Under the pieces are notes generated by a model, which was given only the letters and a program-made list of their open reading frames with translations, was not told the DNA's origin and ran no database searches. Shown here in pieces: positions 1 to 8,610 of a stretch of DNA of 64,000 nucleotides (position 1 is its first letter; the number at the start of each line of letters is the position of its first letter). Source of the stretch: Hespellia stercorisuis DSM 15480 (lineage in GTDB: Bacteria; Bacillota; Clostridia; Lachnospirales; Lachnospiraceae); NCBI RefSeq assembly GCF_900142165.1, contig NZ_FQZY01000012.1:35761-99760 (forward strand), given 5' to 3'. Position numbers and translations under genes: made by a program.

Positions 1-1988
1 GTGAGCCGGGTGTCGGCAAGACGGCAGTCGTGGAAGGTCTCGCACAGCGTATTGTAAAAGGAGATGTGCCGGAGGGGCTGAAAGACAAAACCATCTTTTC
101 TCTGGATATGGGTGCGCTGGTCGCCGGTGCAAAGTACCGCGGCGAGTTCGAGGAACGTTTGAAAGCGGTTCTGGAGGAAGTGAAAAACAGCGACGGAAGA
201 ATTCTCCTGTTTATCGATGAACTTCACCTGATCGTGGGCGCCGGAAAGACCGACGGCGCAATGGATGCGGGCAACATGCTGAAACCAATGCTTGCACGAG
301 GCGAGCTTCACTGCATCGGTGCAACGACACTGGATGAATATAGACAATACATTGAAAAGGACGCAGCGTTGGAACGTCGTTTCCAGCCGGTTATGGTCAA
401 TGAGCCGACCGTTGAGGATGCGATTTCTATCTTACGTGGATTAAAAGAACGTTACGAGGTATTCCATGGCGTCAAAATTACAGACAGTGCCCTGGTTGCG
501 GCAGCTGTGCTTTCCAATAGATATATCTCGGACCGTTTCCTTCCGGATAAGGCCATCGACCTGGTCGATGAAGCCTGTGCGCTGATCAAGACAGAGCTGG
601 ATTCCATGCCGACGGAGCTGGATGAACTGAACCGGAGGATCATGCAGCTGGAGATTGAGGAGACTGCGCTGAAGAAAGAGGATGACCGCCTGAGTAAGGA
701 ACGTCTGGAGAGACTGCAGTCTGAGCTGGCGGAGCTCCGGGAAGAATTTTCCGGCAAAAAGGCACAGTGGGACAATGAAAAACACAGTGTGGAGCGCGTG
801 CAGAAGATTCGCGAGGAGATTGAGCAGACCAATCGTGAGATTGAGATGGCCAACCGCGAATATGATCTGAACAAGGCAGCAGAATTGCAATATGGGAAAC
901 TCCCGTCACTCCAGAAGCAGCTGGAGGATGAGGAGGAATTGGTGAAATCAAAGGATCTGTCCCTCGTACATGAGAGCGTTTCCGACGATGAAATCGCCAG
1001 AATTATCTCCCGCTGGACCGGCATTCCGGTTGCAAAGTTGAATGAGAGCGAGAGGAGCAAGACCCTGCATCTGGCGGAGGAGCTCCACAGACGTGTCATC
1101 GGGCAGGACGAGGGCGTCGAACTCGTGACAGAGGCTATCATCCGCTCCAAGGCGGGGATCAAAGATCCGACGAAACCGATCGGTTCGTTCCTGTTCTTAG
1201 GACCTACCGGCGTCGGCAAGACGGAACTCGCCAAGGCGCTGGCGGAAAGCCTGTTTGACGATGAGAGCAACATGGTGCGTATCGACATGAGTGAGTACAT
1301 GGAGAAATACTCCGTGTCCAGACTGATCGGAGCACCTCCGGGATATGTGGGGTACGATGAAGGCGGACAGCTGACAGAAGCAGTCAGAAGAAAACCGTAT
1401 TCAGTCGTACTGTTTGATGAGGTTGAAAAAGCACATCCGGATGTATTTAATGTATTGCTGCAGGTGCTGGATGACGGCCGTATCACAGATTCCCAGGGAA
1501 GAACCGTGGACTTTAAGAACACGATCCTGATCATGACCTCGAATATTGGCGCAAACTTTCTGCTGGAGGGTATCGAGGAGAACGGCACCATCGACGAGGA
1601 GAACCAGTCTATGGTGATGAATGAACTGCGGGCACATTTCAGACCGGAATTTTTGAACCGTCTGGATGAAATCATCATGTTCAAACCATTGACGAAAGAC
1701 AATATTTATGCCATCATTGACTTATTGGTAAATGATATCAACAAACGACTGGTTGAGAAGGAGATTTCCGTGGAACTCACCGGAGCGGCGAAGCGTCTGA
1801 TCGTGGATGGCGGTTACGACCCGATGTACGGAGCGAGACCACTCAAGCGATATCTCCAGAAGAATGTGGAGACACTGGCGGCGCGGCTGATCCTTGCGGG
1901 AGACGTGGCGAGTCAGGATGTAATCCTGATCGATGCAGTCGGAGAAAAACTAGAGGCAAGAGTCAAGGGTCAGTTGGCAAACTGTTAG
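1..1988 (+). CDS. clpB: ATP-dependent chaperone ClpB, 3' part (5' end outside the window)
   Basis: This is the protein disaggregase of the Hsp100/AAA+ class, which threads aggregated proteins through a hexameric ring together with DnaK. The reading frame is open from the first bases: it enters inside the first Walker A motif (GEPGVGKT) and runs about 660 codons to a TAG stop, so roughly the first 200 residues are missing at the window edge. Visible parts in order are the NBD1 Walker B (LLFIDELH), a long charged coiled-coil middle domain (positions about 600-960), the second Walker A (GPTGVGKTE), its Walker B (LFDEVEKAH) and the C-terminal small domain with GARPLKR. The middle domain separates ClpB from ClpC/ClpA. 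An inner GTG at 30 is not the real start. The stop codon lies in the first bases of a palindromic repeat. Confidence 0.96.
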   Translation, partial: EPGVGKTAVVEGLAQRIVKGDVPEGLKDKTIFSLDMGALVAGAKYRGEFEERLKAVLEEVKNSDGRILLFIDELHLIVGAGKTDGAMDAGNMLKPMLARGELHCIGATTLDEYRQYIEKDAALERRFQPVMVNEPTVEDAISILRGLKERYEVFHGVKITDSALVAAAVLSNRYISDRFLPDKAIDLVDEACALIKTELDSMPTELDELNRRIMQLEIEETALKKEDDRLSKERLERLQSELAELREEFSGKKAQWDNEKHSVERVQKIREEIEQTNREIEMANREYDLNKAAELQYGKLPSLQKQLEDEEELVKSKDLSLVHESVSDDEIARIISRWTGIPVAKLNESERSKTLHLAEELHRRVIGQDEGVELVTEAIIRSKAGIKDPTKPIGSFLFLGPTGVGKTELAKALAESLFDDESNMVRIDMSEYMEKYSVSRLIGAPPGYVGYDEGGQLTEAVRRKPYSVVLFDEVEKAHPDVFNVLLQVLDDGRITDSQGRTVDFKNTILIMTSNIGANFLLEGIEENGTIDEENQSMVMNELRAHFRPEFLNRLDEIIMFKPLTKDNIYAIIDLLVNDINKRLVEKEISVELTGAAKRLIVDGGYDPMYGARPLKRYLQKNVETLAARLILAGDVASQDVILIDAVGEKLEARVKGQLANC

Positions 1989-2061
1989 TACATCGCAAAC
2001 GAAATAGCTGCACAGAAATCTAGACAAGCTTAATGTGGTAGTTATTTAGGAAACGATGTAC
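1986..2061. repeat. Palindromic repeat, left copy flanking dinB
   Basis: About 76 bp with imperfect inverted ends: GTACATCG at 1988-1995 against CGATGTAC at 2054-2061, with the pairing extending inward. It starts at the clpB stop codon and ends just before the dinB ribosome site. Positions 2013-2047 match 3291-3325 in inverted orientation at 33 of 35 bases, and 1990-2010 match 3416-3436 at 19 of 21. The outer motif TAGTACA-CG and the inner CGAAATA-CT are shared with the 56-bp repeats at 9546 and 50879, so all four look like one family. Confidence 0.85.
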
Positions 2062-2079
2062 CAGGGAAAAGGGTTAGTG

Positions 2080-3291
2080 ATGACACCGATTATCTTTCAT
2101 ATAGATGTAAATTCAGCGTACTTAAGCTGGACGGCAGCAGAGCAATTAAAGAACGGAGCAGAAGTTGATATTCGGACGATTCCCGCCATCATCGGCGGGG
2201 ATCAGAAGTCCCGCCACGGCATTGTACTGGCGAAATCAATTCCTGCCAAAAGATTCGGCATTCGCACGGGGGAACCTGTCGCGAATGCCTTATTTAAGTG
2301 TTCGAATTTGCTGCTGGTGCCACCGGATCATCATCTGTACCATGAGCGGAGCAGAGAACTGATGGCTTATCTGCAGGAATTTACACCGGATATTGAACAG
2401 GTCAGTGTGGATGAGTGTTATATGGATTTTACCGGAATTGCACATCGCTTTCCGTCCCCAGTGGACGGGGCACTGCAGATCAAGGATGGGGTGAGGGAAC
2501 GGTTTGGATTTACTGTGAATATCGGAATCTCTTCTGTAAAGCTCCTGGCGAAGATGGCGTCCGATTTTGAAAAACCGGATAAGGTGCACACGCTGTTTCC
2601 TGAGGAAATCAAGGAAAAGATGTGGCCGCTTCCCATGTCGGAGCTGTTCATGGCAGGGCGTTCCAGCGTGGAGACCTTAAAAAAGCTGGAGATCAACACC
2701 ATCGGAGACCTGGCGAAGGCAGATCCCCGGATCGTGGAGCTGCATCTGAAAAGCCACGGGAGGATGCTGTGGGAGTTTGCCAACGGGATCGACCGGTCAA
2801 AGGTACAGGTGGACTCGGGTGAGGCGAAGGGAATTGGCAATTCCACCACACTGCGTGAGGACGTGACGGAGAGAGCGGGAGCCTGCGAGGTTCTGGGACG
2901 GCTTGCGGAGAGTGTGGGCAGAAGACTGCGTGCGGCAGGACAGAAGGCGAACATGGTCAGCGTGGAGGTGAAGTATCATACATTTCAGGGGGTGTCCCAC
3001 CAGAGACAGCTGAAAAAAGCATCCAATGCGGATGCAGTTCTTTATCGGGAGGCCTGTGGTCTGTTCGATGAGCTGTGGGATGGGGAACCGATCCGGCTGC
3101 TGGGAATCCGCACCTCGAAGCTGGAGGAGGCAGATGCACCGGAGCAGCTGAGCCTGTTTGATCTGGTGGAGGAGAAGCCGCTGGATGAGCGGCAGAAAAA
3201 GATGAGTCTCGCCATGGACGAGCTGCGGGAGCGGTTCGGGGAGAGTGCGCTGAGGCGCGGGGTGCCTTCTTCGGAAAAGCATATCGACTGA
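2080..3291 (+). CDS. dinB: DNA polymerase IV (Y-family translesion polymerase)
   Basis: This is an error-prone Y-family polymerase that extends primers past damaged bases. Of 403 residues, the N-terminus carries the catalytic palm start IDVNSAYLSW, followed by the second acidic motif VDECYMDFT near residue 111, an HhH region and the little-finger domain. The C-terminal QLSLFDL fits a sliding-clamp binding motif. The start ATG at 2080 has the purine-rich AGGGAAAAGGG just upstream; an in-frame ATG at 2056 would begin inside the repeat and is less likely. The gene stands alone, boxed by inverted copies of a palindromic repeat that touch its start region and its stop codon. No LexA/SOS box was recognised upstream. 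Confidence 0.93.
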   Translation: MTPIIFHIDVNSAYLSWTAAEQLKNGAEVDIRTIPAIIGGDQKSRHGIVLAKSIPAKRFGIRTGEPVANALFKCSNLLLVPPDHHLYHERSRELMAYLQEFTPDIEQVSVDECYMDFTGIAHRFPSPVDGALQIKDGVRERFGFTVNIGISSVKLLAKMASDFEKPDKVHTLFPEEIKEKMWPLPMSELFMAGRSSVETLKKLEINTIGDLAKADPRIVELHLKSHGRMLWEFANGIDRSKVQVDSGEAKGIGNSTTLREDVTERAGACEVLGRLAESVGRRLRAAGQKANMVSVEVKYHTFQGVSHQRQLKKASNADAVLYREACGLFDELWDGEPIRLLGIRTSKLEEADAPEQLSLFDLVEEKPLDERQKKMSLAMDELRERFGESALRRGVPSSEKHID

Positions 3292-3436
3292 AATAACTAC
3301 CATATTAAGCTTGTCTATATTTCTGATAGCACCAGTCAAAAAGCCTCCGCGTAGCCCGCTGCGCCTGCGCTTTTTTGGCTGTCACTCTCGAAAATCTATC
3401 CTGCGCTTTCTGGGGAGTTATTTCGTTTACGATGTA
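3291..3436. repeat. Palindromic repeat, right copy flanking dinB, interrupted
   Basis: Inverted counterpart of 1986-2061. Segment 3291-3325 matches the left copy's 2013-2047, and 3416-3436 matches its outer arm. Between them lie 90 bp (3326-3415) absent from the left copy, containing a hairpin-prone stretch (CAAAAAGC ... GCTTTTTTG, about 3338-3378) that could act as a terminator between the convergent dinB and VanZ genes. The repeat starts at the last base of the dinB stop codon. Confidence 0.8.
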
Positions 3437-3440
3437 TGTA

Positions 3441-4052
3441 TTAGTAAATATGGCGTTTTCCCTCTTTTTCAAGGGTAGACAGATGGCGTCTGCCGCGATG
3501 CTGTGCGGTACGCCGTTCTTCTCTGGCTCTCCGTCTTCGTACCCGTTCATTGTGGCGGGCGATCATCCGCGCCGGAGCCAGAAGCGTCCAGCAGACGATG
3601 CGCACGACATAGATACCGGTGAAGATACCGATGCTGTCGATGCAGACGTCGCGGATGCTGGGGCCGCGGCCGTCCACAAAGGACTGGTGGTACTCGTCTC
3701 CGCAGGCGAAGCCGACACAGATGAAACCGGCCAGAAGCAGGAGCCAGATTCCGCGGACTCCATATACATACAGCGGAAAAGACACAGCGATGGCGAGCAG
3801 AAAATACTCGGTCATATGTGCGGCTTTTCGCACGTAATATTCAATGTTTGTTGCAACTTCTTCTATTTCCCAGTCTTCATATCCTTTGTCCAGGACCTGA
3901 TTTCCAATCTGAACGATCTGAACACTGATTTCATAACTTAAATTGCCGGAGTCTGTACCTGATTGGGCAGAAAAGCTGTAGATGGCATACATCATGATGA
4001 GTGCAGGAAGAAAGGAAAGCGGCTTGAGAAAAAACAAAATAACTCGATTCAT
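3441..4052 (-). CDS. VanZ family membrane protein
   Basis: A 203-residue VanZ-like integral membrane protein. The family is named after the teicoplanin-resistance protein VanZ, but most members in Clostridia have no assigned role, so no resistance is inferred. Hydrophobic segments occur near residues 4-25, 80-95, 100-120 and 140-160. The family-typical pieces are the Ser-rich segment after the first helix (SFSAQSG), the RKAAHMTEY motif in the middle and GDEYHQSFVDGRGPSIRDVCID towards the end. The tail is strongly basic (RRRRAREERR) and probably cytoplasmic. The start at 4052 is preceded by GAGGAG; an upstream ATG at 4091 has no ribosome site. The gene stands alone, convergent with dinB and divergent from murE. 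Confidence 0.85.
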   Translation of the reverse strand: MNRVILFFLKPLSFLPALIMMYAIYSFSAQSGTDSGNLSYEISVQIVQIGNQVLDKGYEDWEIEEVATNIEYYVRKAAHMTEYFLLAIAVSFPLYVYGVRGIWLLLLAGFICVGFACGDEYHQSFVDGRGPSIRDVCIDSIGIFTGIYVVRIVCWTLLAPARMIARHNERVRRRRAREERRTAQHRGRRHLSTLEKEGKRHIY

Positions 4053-4185
4053 AAATTTAATACTCCTCATATACATTGAGCAGGTTGACATACAACATTG
4101 TGCGAATATAACATTTTTATGAAAAAAAGTAAAGTTTTTTGCGGGAAGTTCATAAAGATTTCATATCCGGGATGTCCAGATTATT

Positions 4186-4214
4186 TTGCAAGAAGTACGC
4201 AAATGTGATATTCT
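4186..4214 (+). promoter_or_regulatory. Probable promoter of murE
   Basis: TTGCAA at 4186-4191 and TATTCT at 4209-4214 are separated by 17 bp, a sigma-A type arrangement about 80 bp before the murE start. Confidence 0.5.
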
Positions 4215-4230
4215 AGAAAGGTGTCAGGAA

Positions 4231-4252
4231 GAGGCCCGCTGCAGGCGGGAGT
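4231..4252. repeat. Small GC hairpin (CCCGC/GCGGG type), copy 1
   Basis: CCCGCTGCAGGCGGG lies in the untranslated leader of murE and can fold into a short GC hairpin. Similar short hairpins lie before def (8055) and era (47290). Confidence 0.5.
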
Positions 4253-4296
4253 AAGCTTAGTGTTTGATGACAGGCAGAGAATGGAGGAGAGTTACG

Positions 4297-5760
4297 ATGA
4301 AATTAAATCAATTGTTAGAACGCATAGATTATAAGGTAGAACAGGGGAGCGACGAGATAGAGATTACAACACTGATCAACGATTCCCGCAGAGTGGAAGA
4401 GGGTTCTGTGTTCGTGTGCATCAGCGGTGCTGTCGTGGATGGACATAAATTCGTGAATGAGGTGGTAGAGAAGGGTGCGAAGGCACTGATCGTCGAGCAG
4501 GATGTGGCGGAACCTGAGGGTGTGACTGTCATTCGGGTGGAGGACACCAGATATGCACTGGCGCTGACCTCTGCGGCATACTTTGGATATCCGGCGGAAA
4601 AGCTGAAGGTGATCGGGATCACCGGAACGAAGGGAAAGACCACGACCACCTACATGATCAAATCCATTTTGGAGGATGTAGGCCACAAGGTAGGACTGAT
4701 CGGGACCATCGAGGCCATTATCGGAGACGAAAAAATTCCGGCGGCCAACACCACACCGGAGTCCTACACGATCCATCAGTATTTTGCAAGGATGGTCGAT
4801 GCGGGCTGTGACAGCGTGGTAATGGAGGTATCCTCCCAGGGACTGATGCTGCACAGAACGGCAGGGATTCCATTTGAGATCGGAATCTTCACCAATCTGG
4901 GACATGATCACATCGGGCCGAATGAGCACGCAGATTTTGAGGACTACAAGCGCTGCAAGGGAATGCTGTTCAAGCAGTGTAAGCTGGGGATCGCCAATGT
5001 GGACGATCCGTATTATGCAGACGTATTCCGTGATGCAGTCTGCAGAGTGGAGACCTTCGGGTTTGACGAGAAAGCCGATCTGCGCGCGACGAATACGCAT
5101 CTGGTCTCAAGACCGGGATACCTGGGAGTGGCATATCACGTGTCGGGACTGATGGATTTCGATGTGGAGATTGATGTGCCGGGAACCTTCAGTGTCTACA
5201 ATTCGCTGACGGCGATCGCTGTCTGCCATGAATTTGAAGTGCCGGTGGAGAATATCCAGAAAGCGCTGAAGGTGGCGAAGGTGAAGGGACGCATCGAGAT
5301 GGTTAAGGTGTCCGACGAGTTCACACTGATGATTGATTACGCACACAACGCCATGAGTCTGGAGAGTCTTCTGACCACGTTGAAGGAGTACAAACCGGCG
5401 CGTCTGGTCTGCCTGTTCGGATGTGGCGGAAACCGTTCAAAGGATCGCCGTTACGAGATGGGAGAGGTTTCCGGAAGACTGGCGGATCTCACCATTATCA
5501 CATCGGACAATCCGAGAAATGAAGAACCACAGGCAATCATCGACGATATCAAGACTGGAATCAGCAGAACGGATGGCAGCTATGTGGAAATCTGTGACCG
5601 CAAGGAGGCAATCCGATATGCCATCGAGCACGGGCAGACCGGAGATGTTATCGTTCTCGCAGGAAAGGGACATGAGGACTATCAGGAAATCTGCGGTGTC
5701 AAGCATCATATGGATGAGAGGGAGCTGATTGCAGAAGTTCTGAAAGAATGGAAACACTAA
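4297..5760 (+). CDS. murE: UDP-N-acetylmuramoyl-tripeptide ligase MurE, meso-diaminopimelate type
   Basis: This cytoplasmic ATP-dependent ligase adds the third amino acid to UDP-MurNAc-L-Ala-D-Glu in peptidoglycan synthesis. Of 487 residues, the N-terminal domain binds the UDP part, the central Mur ligase domain has the ATP loop GTKGKTTTT near residue 110, and the C-terminal domain carries DNPR near residue 405. DNPR is the motif of enzymes that add meso-diaminopimelate rather than lysine, so the cell wall is predicted to be the DAP type. The start at 4297 follows GGAGGAGAG; an ATG at 4264 would add 11 residues with no better site. priA follows 18 bp later. Confidence 0.95.
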   Translation: MKLNQLLERIDYKVEQGSDEIEITTLINDSRRVEEGSVFVCISGAVVDGHKFVNEVVEKGAKALIVEQDVAEPEGVTVIRVEDTRYALALTSAAYFGYPAEKLKVIGITGTKGKTTTTYMIKSILEDVGHKVGLIGTIEAIIGDEKIPAANTTPESYTIHQYFARMVDAGCDSVVMEVSSQGLMLHRTAGIPFEIGIFTNLGHDHIGPNEHADFEDYKRCKGMLFKQCKLGIANVDDPYYADVFRDAVCRVETFGFDEKADLRATNTHLVSRPGYLGVAYHVSGLMDFDVEIDVPGTFSVYNSLTAIAVCHEFEVPVENIQKALKVAKVKGRIEMVKVSDEFTLMIDYAHNAMSLESLLTTLKEYKPARLVCLFGCGGNRSKDRRYEMGEVSGRLADLTIITSDNPRNEEPQAIIDDIKTGISRTDGSYVEICDRKEAIRYAIEHGQTGDVIVLAGKGHEDYQEICGVKHHMDERELIAEVLKEWKH

Positions 5761-5778
5761 GAAATAAGAGGAATATGC

Positions 5779-8007
5779 ATGTACGCAAATATCATTATCG
5801 ATATTACCCATGAAAAACTTGATAAAATATTCCAATACAGCATCCCCTCGGATTTAGAGGGGATGCTTAAAGTTGGTACCGAGGTTGTGGTGCCATTTGG
5901 ACGTGCAAACAGGGAGACGAAGGGGTATCTGGTCGGATTTGCGGAAACCTGCGATTATGATCCGGCGAAGGTGAAGCAGGTGCTTCGCGTGGCGGAGAAA
6001 AGTGTTGCGATCGAGGCGAAGCTGGTCGCTCTGGCGGTGTGGATGAAGGATCACTATGGCGGAACCATGATTCAGGCGCTCAAGACGGTACTTCCCATCA
6101 AAAAAGAAGAGAACGTCAGAGTCCGGCGGAGGGTGTGCCTTTTGCTGGATGAAAAACAGGGAAAAGAAAAGCTGGATTTTTATCTGGAGAAGAACCAGAG
6201 GGCGCGGGCAAGACTTCTCGCTGCGCTGCTGGACACGCCGGTCCTGGATTATGAACTGGTCACAAAAAAACTGAGCATCACACGCTCTGTGATCCGTGCA
6301 TTGGAGGAACAGGGGGTGCTGGCACTGGAGTCGGAGCAGGTTTACCGCAATCCGATCAAGAACCGGACAAAGGAGGCACGGACGCTGATTCACACGGAGG
6401 AACAGCGCCGGGCCATTGATTGCTTCTGGGCAGACTACAGCCGGGGAATCCGAAGGACCTATCTGATTCATGGCGTGACGGGGAGTGGAAAGACAGAGGT
6501 TTATATTGAACTCATTGACCGTGTGATCCGGGAGGGGCGCCAGGCTATCGTGCTGATTCCGGAGATCGCGCTGACTTATCAGACTGTGATGCGGTTTTAC
6601 AAGTGCTTCGGGGACCGGGTATCCATCATGAATTCCCGGTTGTCCCAGGGGGAGCGGTATGACCAGATGATGCGGGCCAAGAACGGGGACATCGATGTGA
6701 TGATCGGTCCCCGCTCTGCGCTGTTTACACCATTTCCGAAGCTGGGGCTGATTGTGATCGACGAGGAGCACGAGACGACCTATAAGAGCGAGCAGGTGCC
6801 GCGCTACCATGCCAGAGAAGTCGCGGTGGCGCGGGGAGAGATGGAGGATGCCAGTGTGATACTGGGATCGGCCACGCCCTCCCTGGAGGCGACTTACCGT
6901 GTCAGCACTGGGGAATATGTCCGGCTGGAACTGCAGAACCGTGCGACCAGCCAGGAACTTCCGCAGGTCTATGTGGTGGATCTGCGGGAGGAGTTAAAGA
7001 ACGGGAACCGATCGATCATCAGTAACCGTCTGCATGAGCTGATTGAGGATCGTCTGCAGAAGAAAGAGCAGACCATGCTTTTTATCAATCGCAGGGGCTG
7101 GGCAGGATTCGTGTCCTGCAGAGAGTGCGGTTATGTGGTGAAGTGTCCGCATTGTGATGTGTCGCTCTCCACCCACCGGGGGGGAAGGATGGTGTGTCAC
7201 TACTGTGGATATGAACAGCCGCGTCTGACAACGTGCCCGGAATGCGGATCCGGACATATCGGCGAGTTCCGGGCAGGAACGCAGCAGATTGAGACGTTCC
7301 TGCAGAAAGAATTTCCGGATGCGCGCATTCTGCGCATGGATATGGACACAACGAAGGACAAGGACGGTCACGAGCGGATTTTATCTGCCTTTGCCAATGA
7401 GGAGGCGGATATTCTGGTGGGAACACAGATGATCGTCAAGGGGCATGATTTTCCGAATGTGACGCTGGTCGGTGCACTTGCGGCGGACATGTCGCTCTAC
7501 GCGGACGACTACCGCGCAGGGGAGCGGACATTTCAGCTGCTGACCCAGGCAGTGGGGCGTGCAGGCCGGGGCAAAAAAAAGGGCGAGGCAGTCATCCAGA
7601 CCTACAGCCCGGAGCACTACAGCATCGTGACGGCCGCAAGCCAGGATTACGAGGCATTTTACCGTGAGGAGATTGCCTACCGTGATCTTATGGGGTATCC
7701 GCCGGTGGAAAATCTGCTTGCAGTTCTGGTGAGCTGCGAACATGAGGAGTTGTTGGATAAGGCCAGTCATTATCTGCGGGAATACGCGCTGCGTGTCGGA
7801 CGGAGTGAACGGCTTACGATCATCGGTCCGGCAAGTCCCGGCGTAGGGAAAATAAATGACGTCTACCGCAAGGTTATTTATCTAAAAGAAGAAAAATATG
7901 ATACACTAATAGAGATGAAAAATAAGCTGGAGCAATATATAGAAGTAAACTCCGGGTTTAATAAGGTCAGGGTACAGTTTGACTTTAATCCGATGAACAT
8001 TTTCTGA
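5779..8007 (+). CDS. priA: Primosomal protein N' (replication restart helicase PriA)
   Basis: A 742-residue superfamily 2 DNA helicase that recognises stalled forks and reloads the replicative helicase. The N-terminal 3'-DNA binding domain comes first, then Walker A GVTGSGKTE near residue 235 and the Walker B box DEEH near 327. A zinc-binding insert spans about 445-490 with paired CxxC motifs (CRECGY, CPHCD, CHYCGY, CPECGS), and helicase motif V/VI (QAVGRAGRG) follows. Length and order are standard for the family. It lies between murE and def, an order often seen in Clostridia. Confidence 0.96.
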   Translation: MYANIIIDITHEKLDKIFQYSIPSDLEGMLKVGTEVVVPFGRANRETKGYLVGFAETCDYDPAKVKQVLRVAEKSVAIEAKLVALAVWMKDHYGGTMIQALKTVLPIKKEENVRVRRRVCLLLDEKQGKEKLDFYLEKNQRARARLLAALLDTPVLDYELVTKKLSITRSVIRALEEQGVLALESEQVYRNPIKNRTKEARTLIHTEEQRRAIDCFWADYSRGIRRTYLIHGVTGSGKTEVYIELIDRVIREGRQAIVLIPEIALTYQTVMRFYKCFGDRVSIMNSRLSQGERYDQMMRAKNGDIDVMIGPRSALFTPFPKLGLIVIDEEHETTYKSEQVPRYHAREVAVARGEMEDASVILGSATPSLEATYRVSTGEYVRLELQNRATSQELPQVYVVDLREELKNGNRSIISNRLHELIEDRLQKKEQTMLFINRRGWAGFVSCRECGYVVKCPHCDVSLSTHRGGRMVCHYCGYEQPRLTTCPECGSGHIGEFRAGTQQIETFLQKEFPDARILRMDMDTTKDKDGHERILSAFANEEADILVGTQMIVKGHDFPNVTLVGALAADMSLYADDYRAGERTFQLLTQAVGRAGRGKKKGEAVIQTYSPEHYSIVTAASQDYEAFYREEIAYRDLMGYPPVENLLAVLVSCEHEELLDKASHYLREYALRVGRSERLTIIGPASPGVGKINDVYRKVIYLKEEKYDTLIEMKNKLEQYIEVNSGFNKVRVQFDFNPMNIF

Positions 8008-8047
8008 CGGTTTTTACCGTCTGCGAGATGGGATTTTATGATGATTT

Positions 8048-8078
8048 GTACGAAGGATGGGCCCGCCGCAGGCGGGAG
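8048..8078. repeat. Small GC hairpin (CCCGC/GCGGG type), copy 2
   Basis: CCCGCCGCAGGCGGG is preceded by TGTACGAAGGA. The same 11 bases precede a similar hairpin before era (47279-47289). It lies in the leader of def, upstream of its own ribosome site. Confidence 0.5.
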
Positions 8079-8118
8079 GAAGCAAACGCGGGATCTAAAA
8101 CATAAAAGGAGAAAAATT

Positions 8119-8610
8119 ATGGCAATCAGAGAAATACGCGAAATCGGAGATGAGATTCTTACAAAACAATGCAAAGTGGTGCCGAAGATGACACTGCGCA
8201 CGAAGGTTCTGATCGAGGACATGCTGGATACGATGTACAATGAGATGGGGGTTGGGCTGGCTGCACCGCAGGTGGGCGTCCTTAAACAGATCGTGGTGAT
8301 CGATGTTGGCGGAGGTCCGATTGTGCTGATCAATCCGGTCATCACGGAGGAGGACGGAGAACAGACCGGAGACGAGGGATGCCTGAGCGTTCCGGGAAAA
8401 GCGGGACTGGTCACCAGGCCGAATCATGTGAAAGTAAAAGCACTTAATGAAAATATGGAGGAAATCGAGCTGGAGGGAGAAGGACTTCTCGCCAGAGCGT
8501 TCTGTCATGAGATTGACCACCTCTCCGGAAAGCTGTATGTGGATCTGGTGGAGGGCGAACTCCATGAAGTGAAGTATGACGAAGACGAGGAAGAGGAGGA
8601 AGTGGAATAG
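8119..8610 (+). CDS. def: Peptide deformylase
   Basis: This metalloenzyme removes the N-formyl group from new proteins. All three family motifs are present in its 163 residues: GVGLAAPQVG near 44, EGCLSVPG near 87 (Cys is a metal ligand) and HEIDH near 130 (two His ligands and the catalytic Glu). The C-terminal tail is very acidic (DEDEEEEEVE). The start at 8119 is preceded by AAAAGGAG; a longer in-frame ORF from 8038 would read through the GC hairpin and is not credible. It abuts fmt with no gap, which places the deformylase and formyltransferase of the same cycle in one transcript. Confidence 0.96.
   Translation: MAIREIREIGDEILTKQCKVVPKMTLRTKVLIEDMLDTMYNEMGVGLAAPQVGVLKQIVVIDVGGGPIVLINPVITEEDGEQTGDEGCLSVPGKAGLVTRPNHVKVKALNENMEEIELEGEGLLARAFCHEIDHLSGKLYVDLVEGELHEVKYDEDEEEEEVE

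Noticed and set aside
452..1702. 416-codon open frame on the minus strand inside clpB
   Set aside because: It is the antisense shadow of a well-supported gene, Ser-rich with no domain character or ribosome site.
3441..4052. Glycopeptide resistance locus suggested by the VanZ family
   Set aside because: No vanH, vanA-type ligase, vanX or vanRS genes are nearby, and lone VanZ-family proteins are common in Clostridia.
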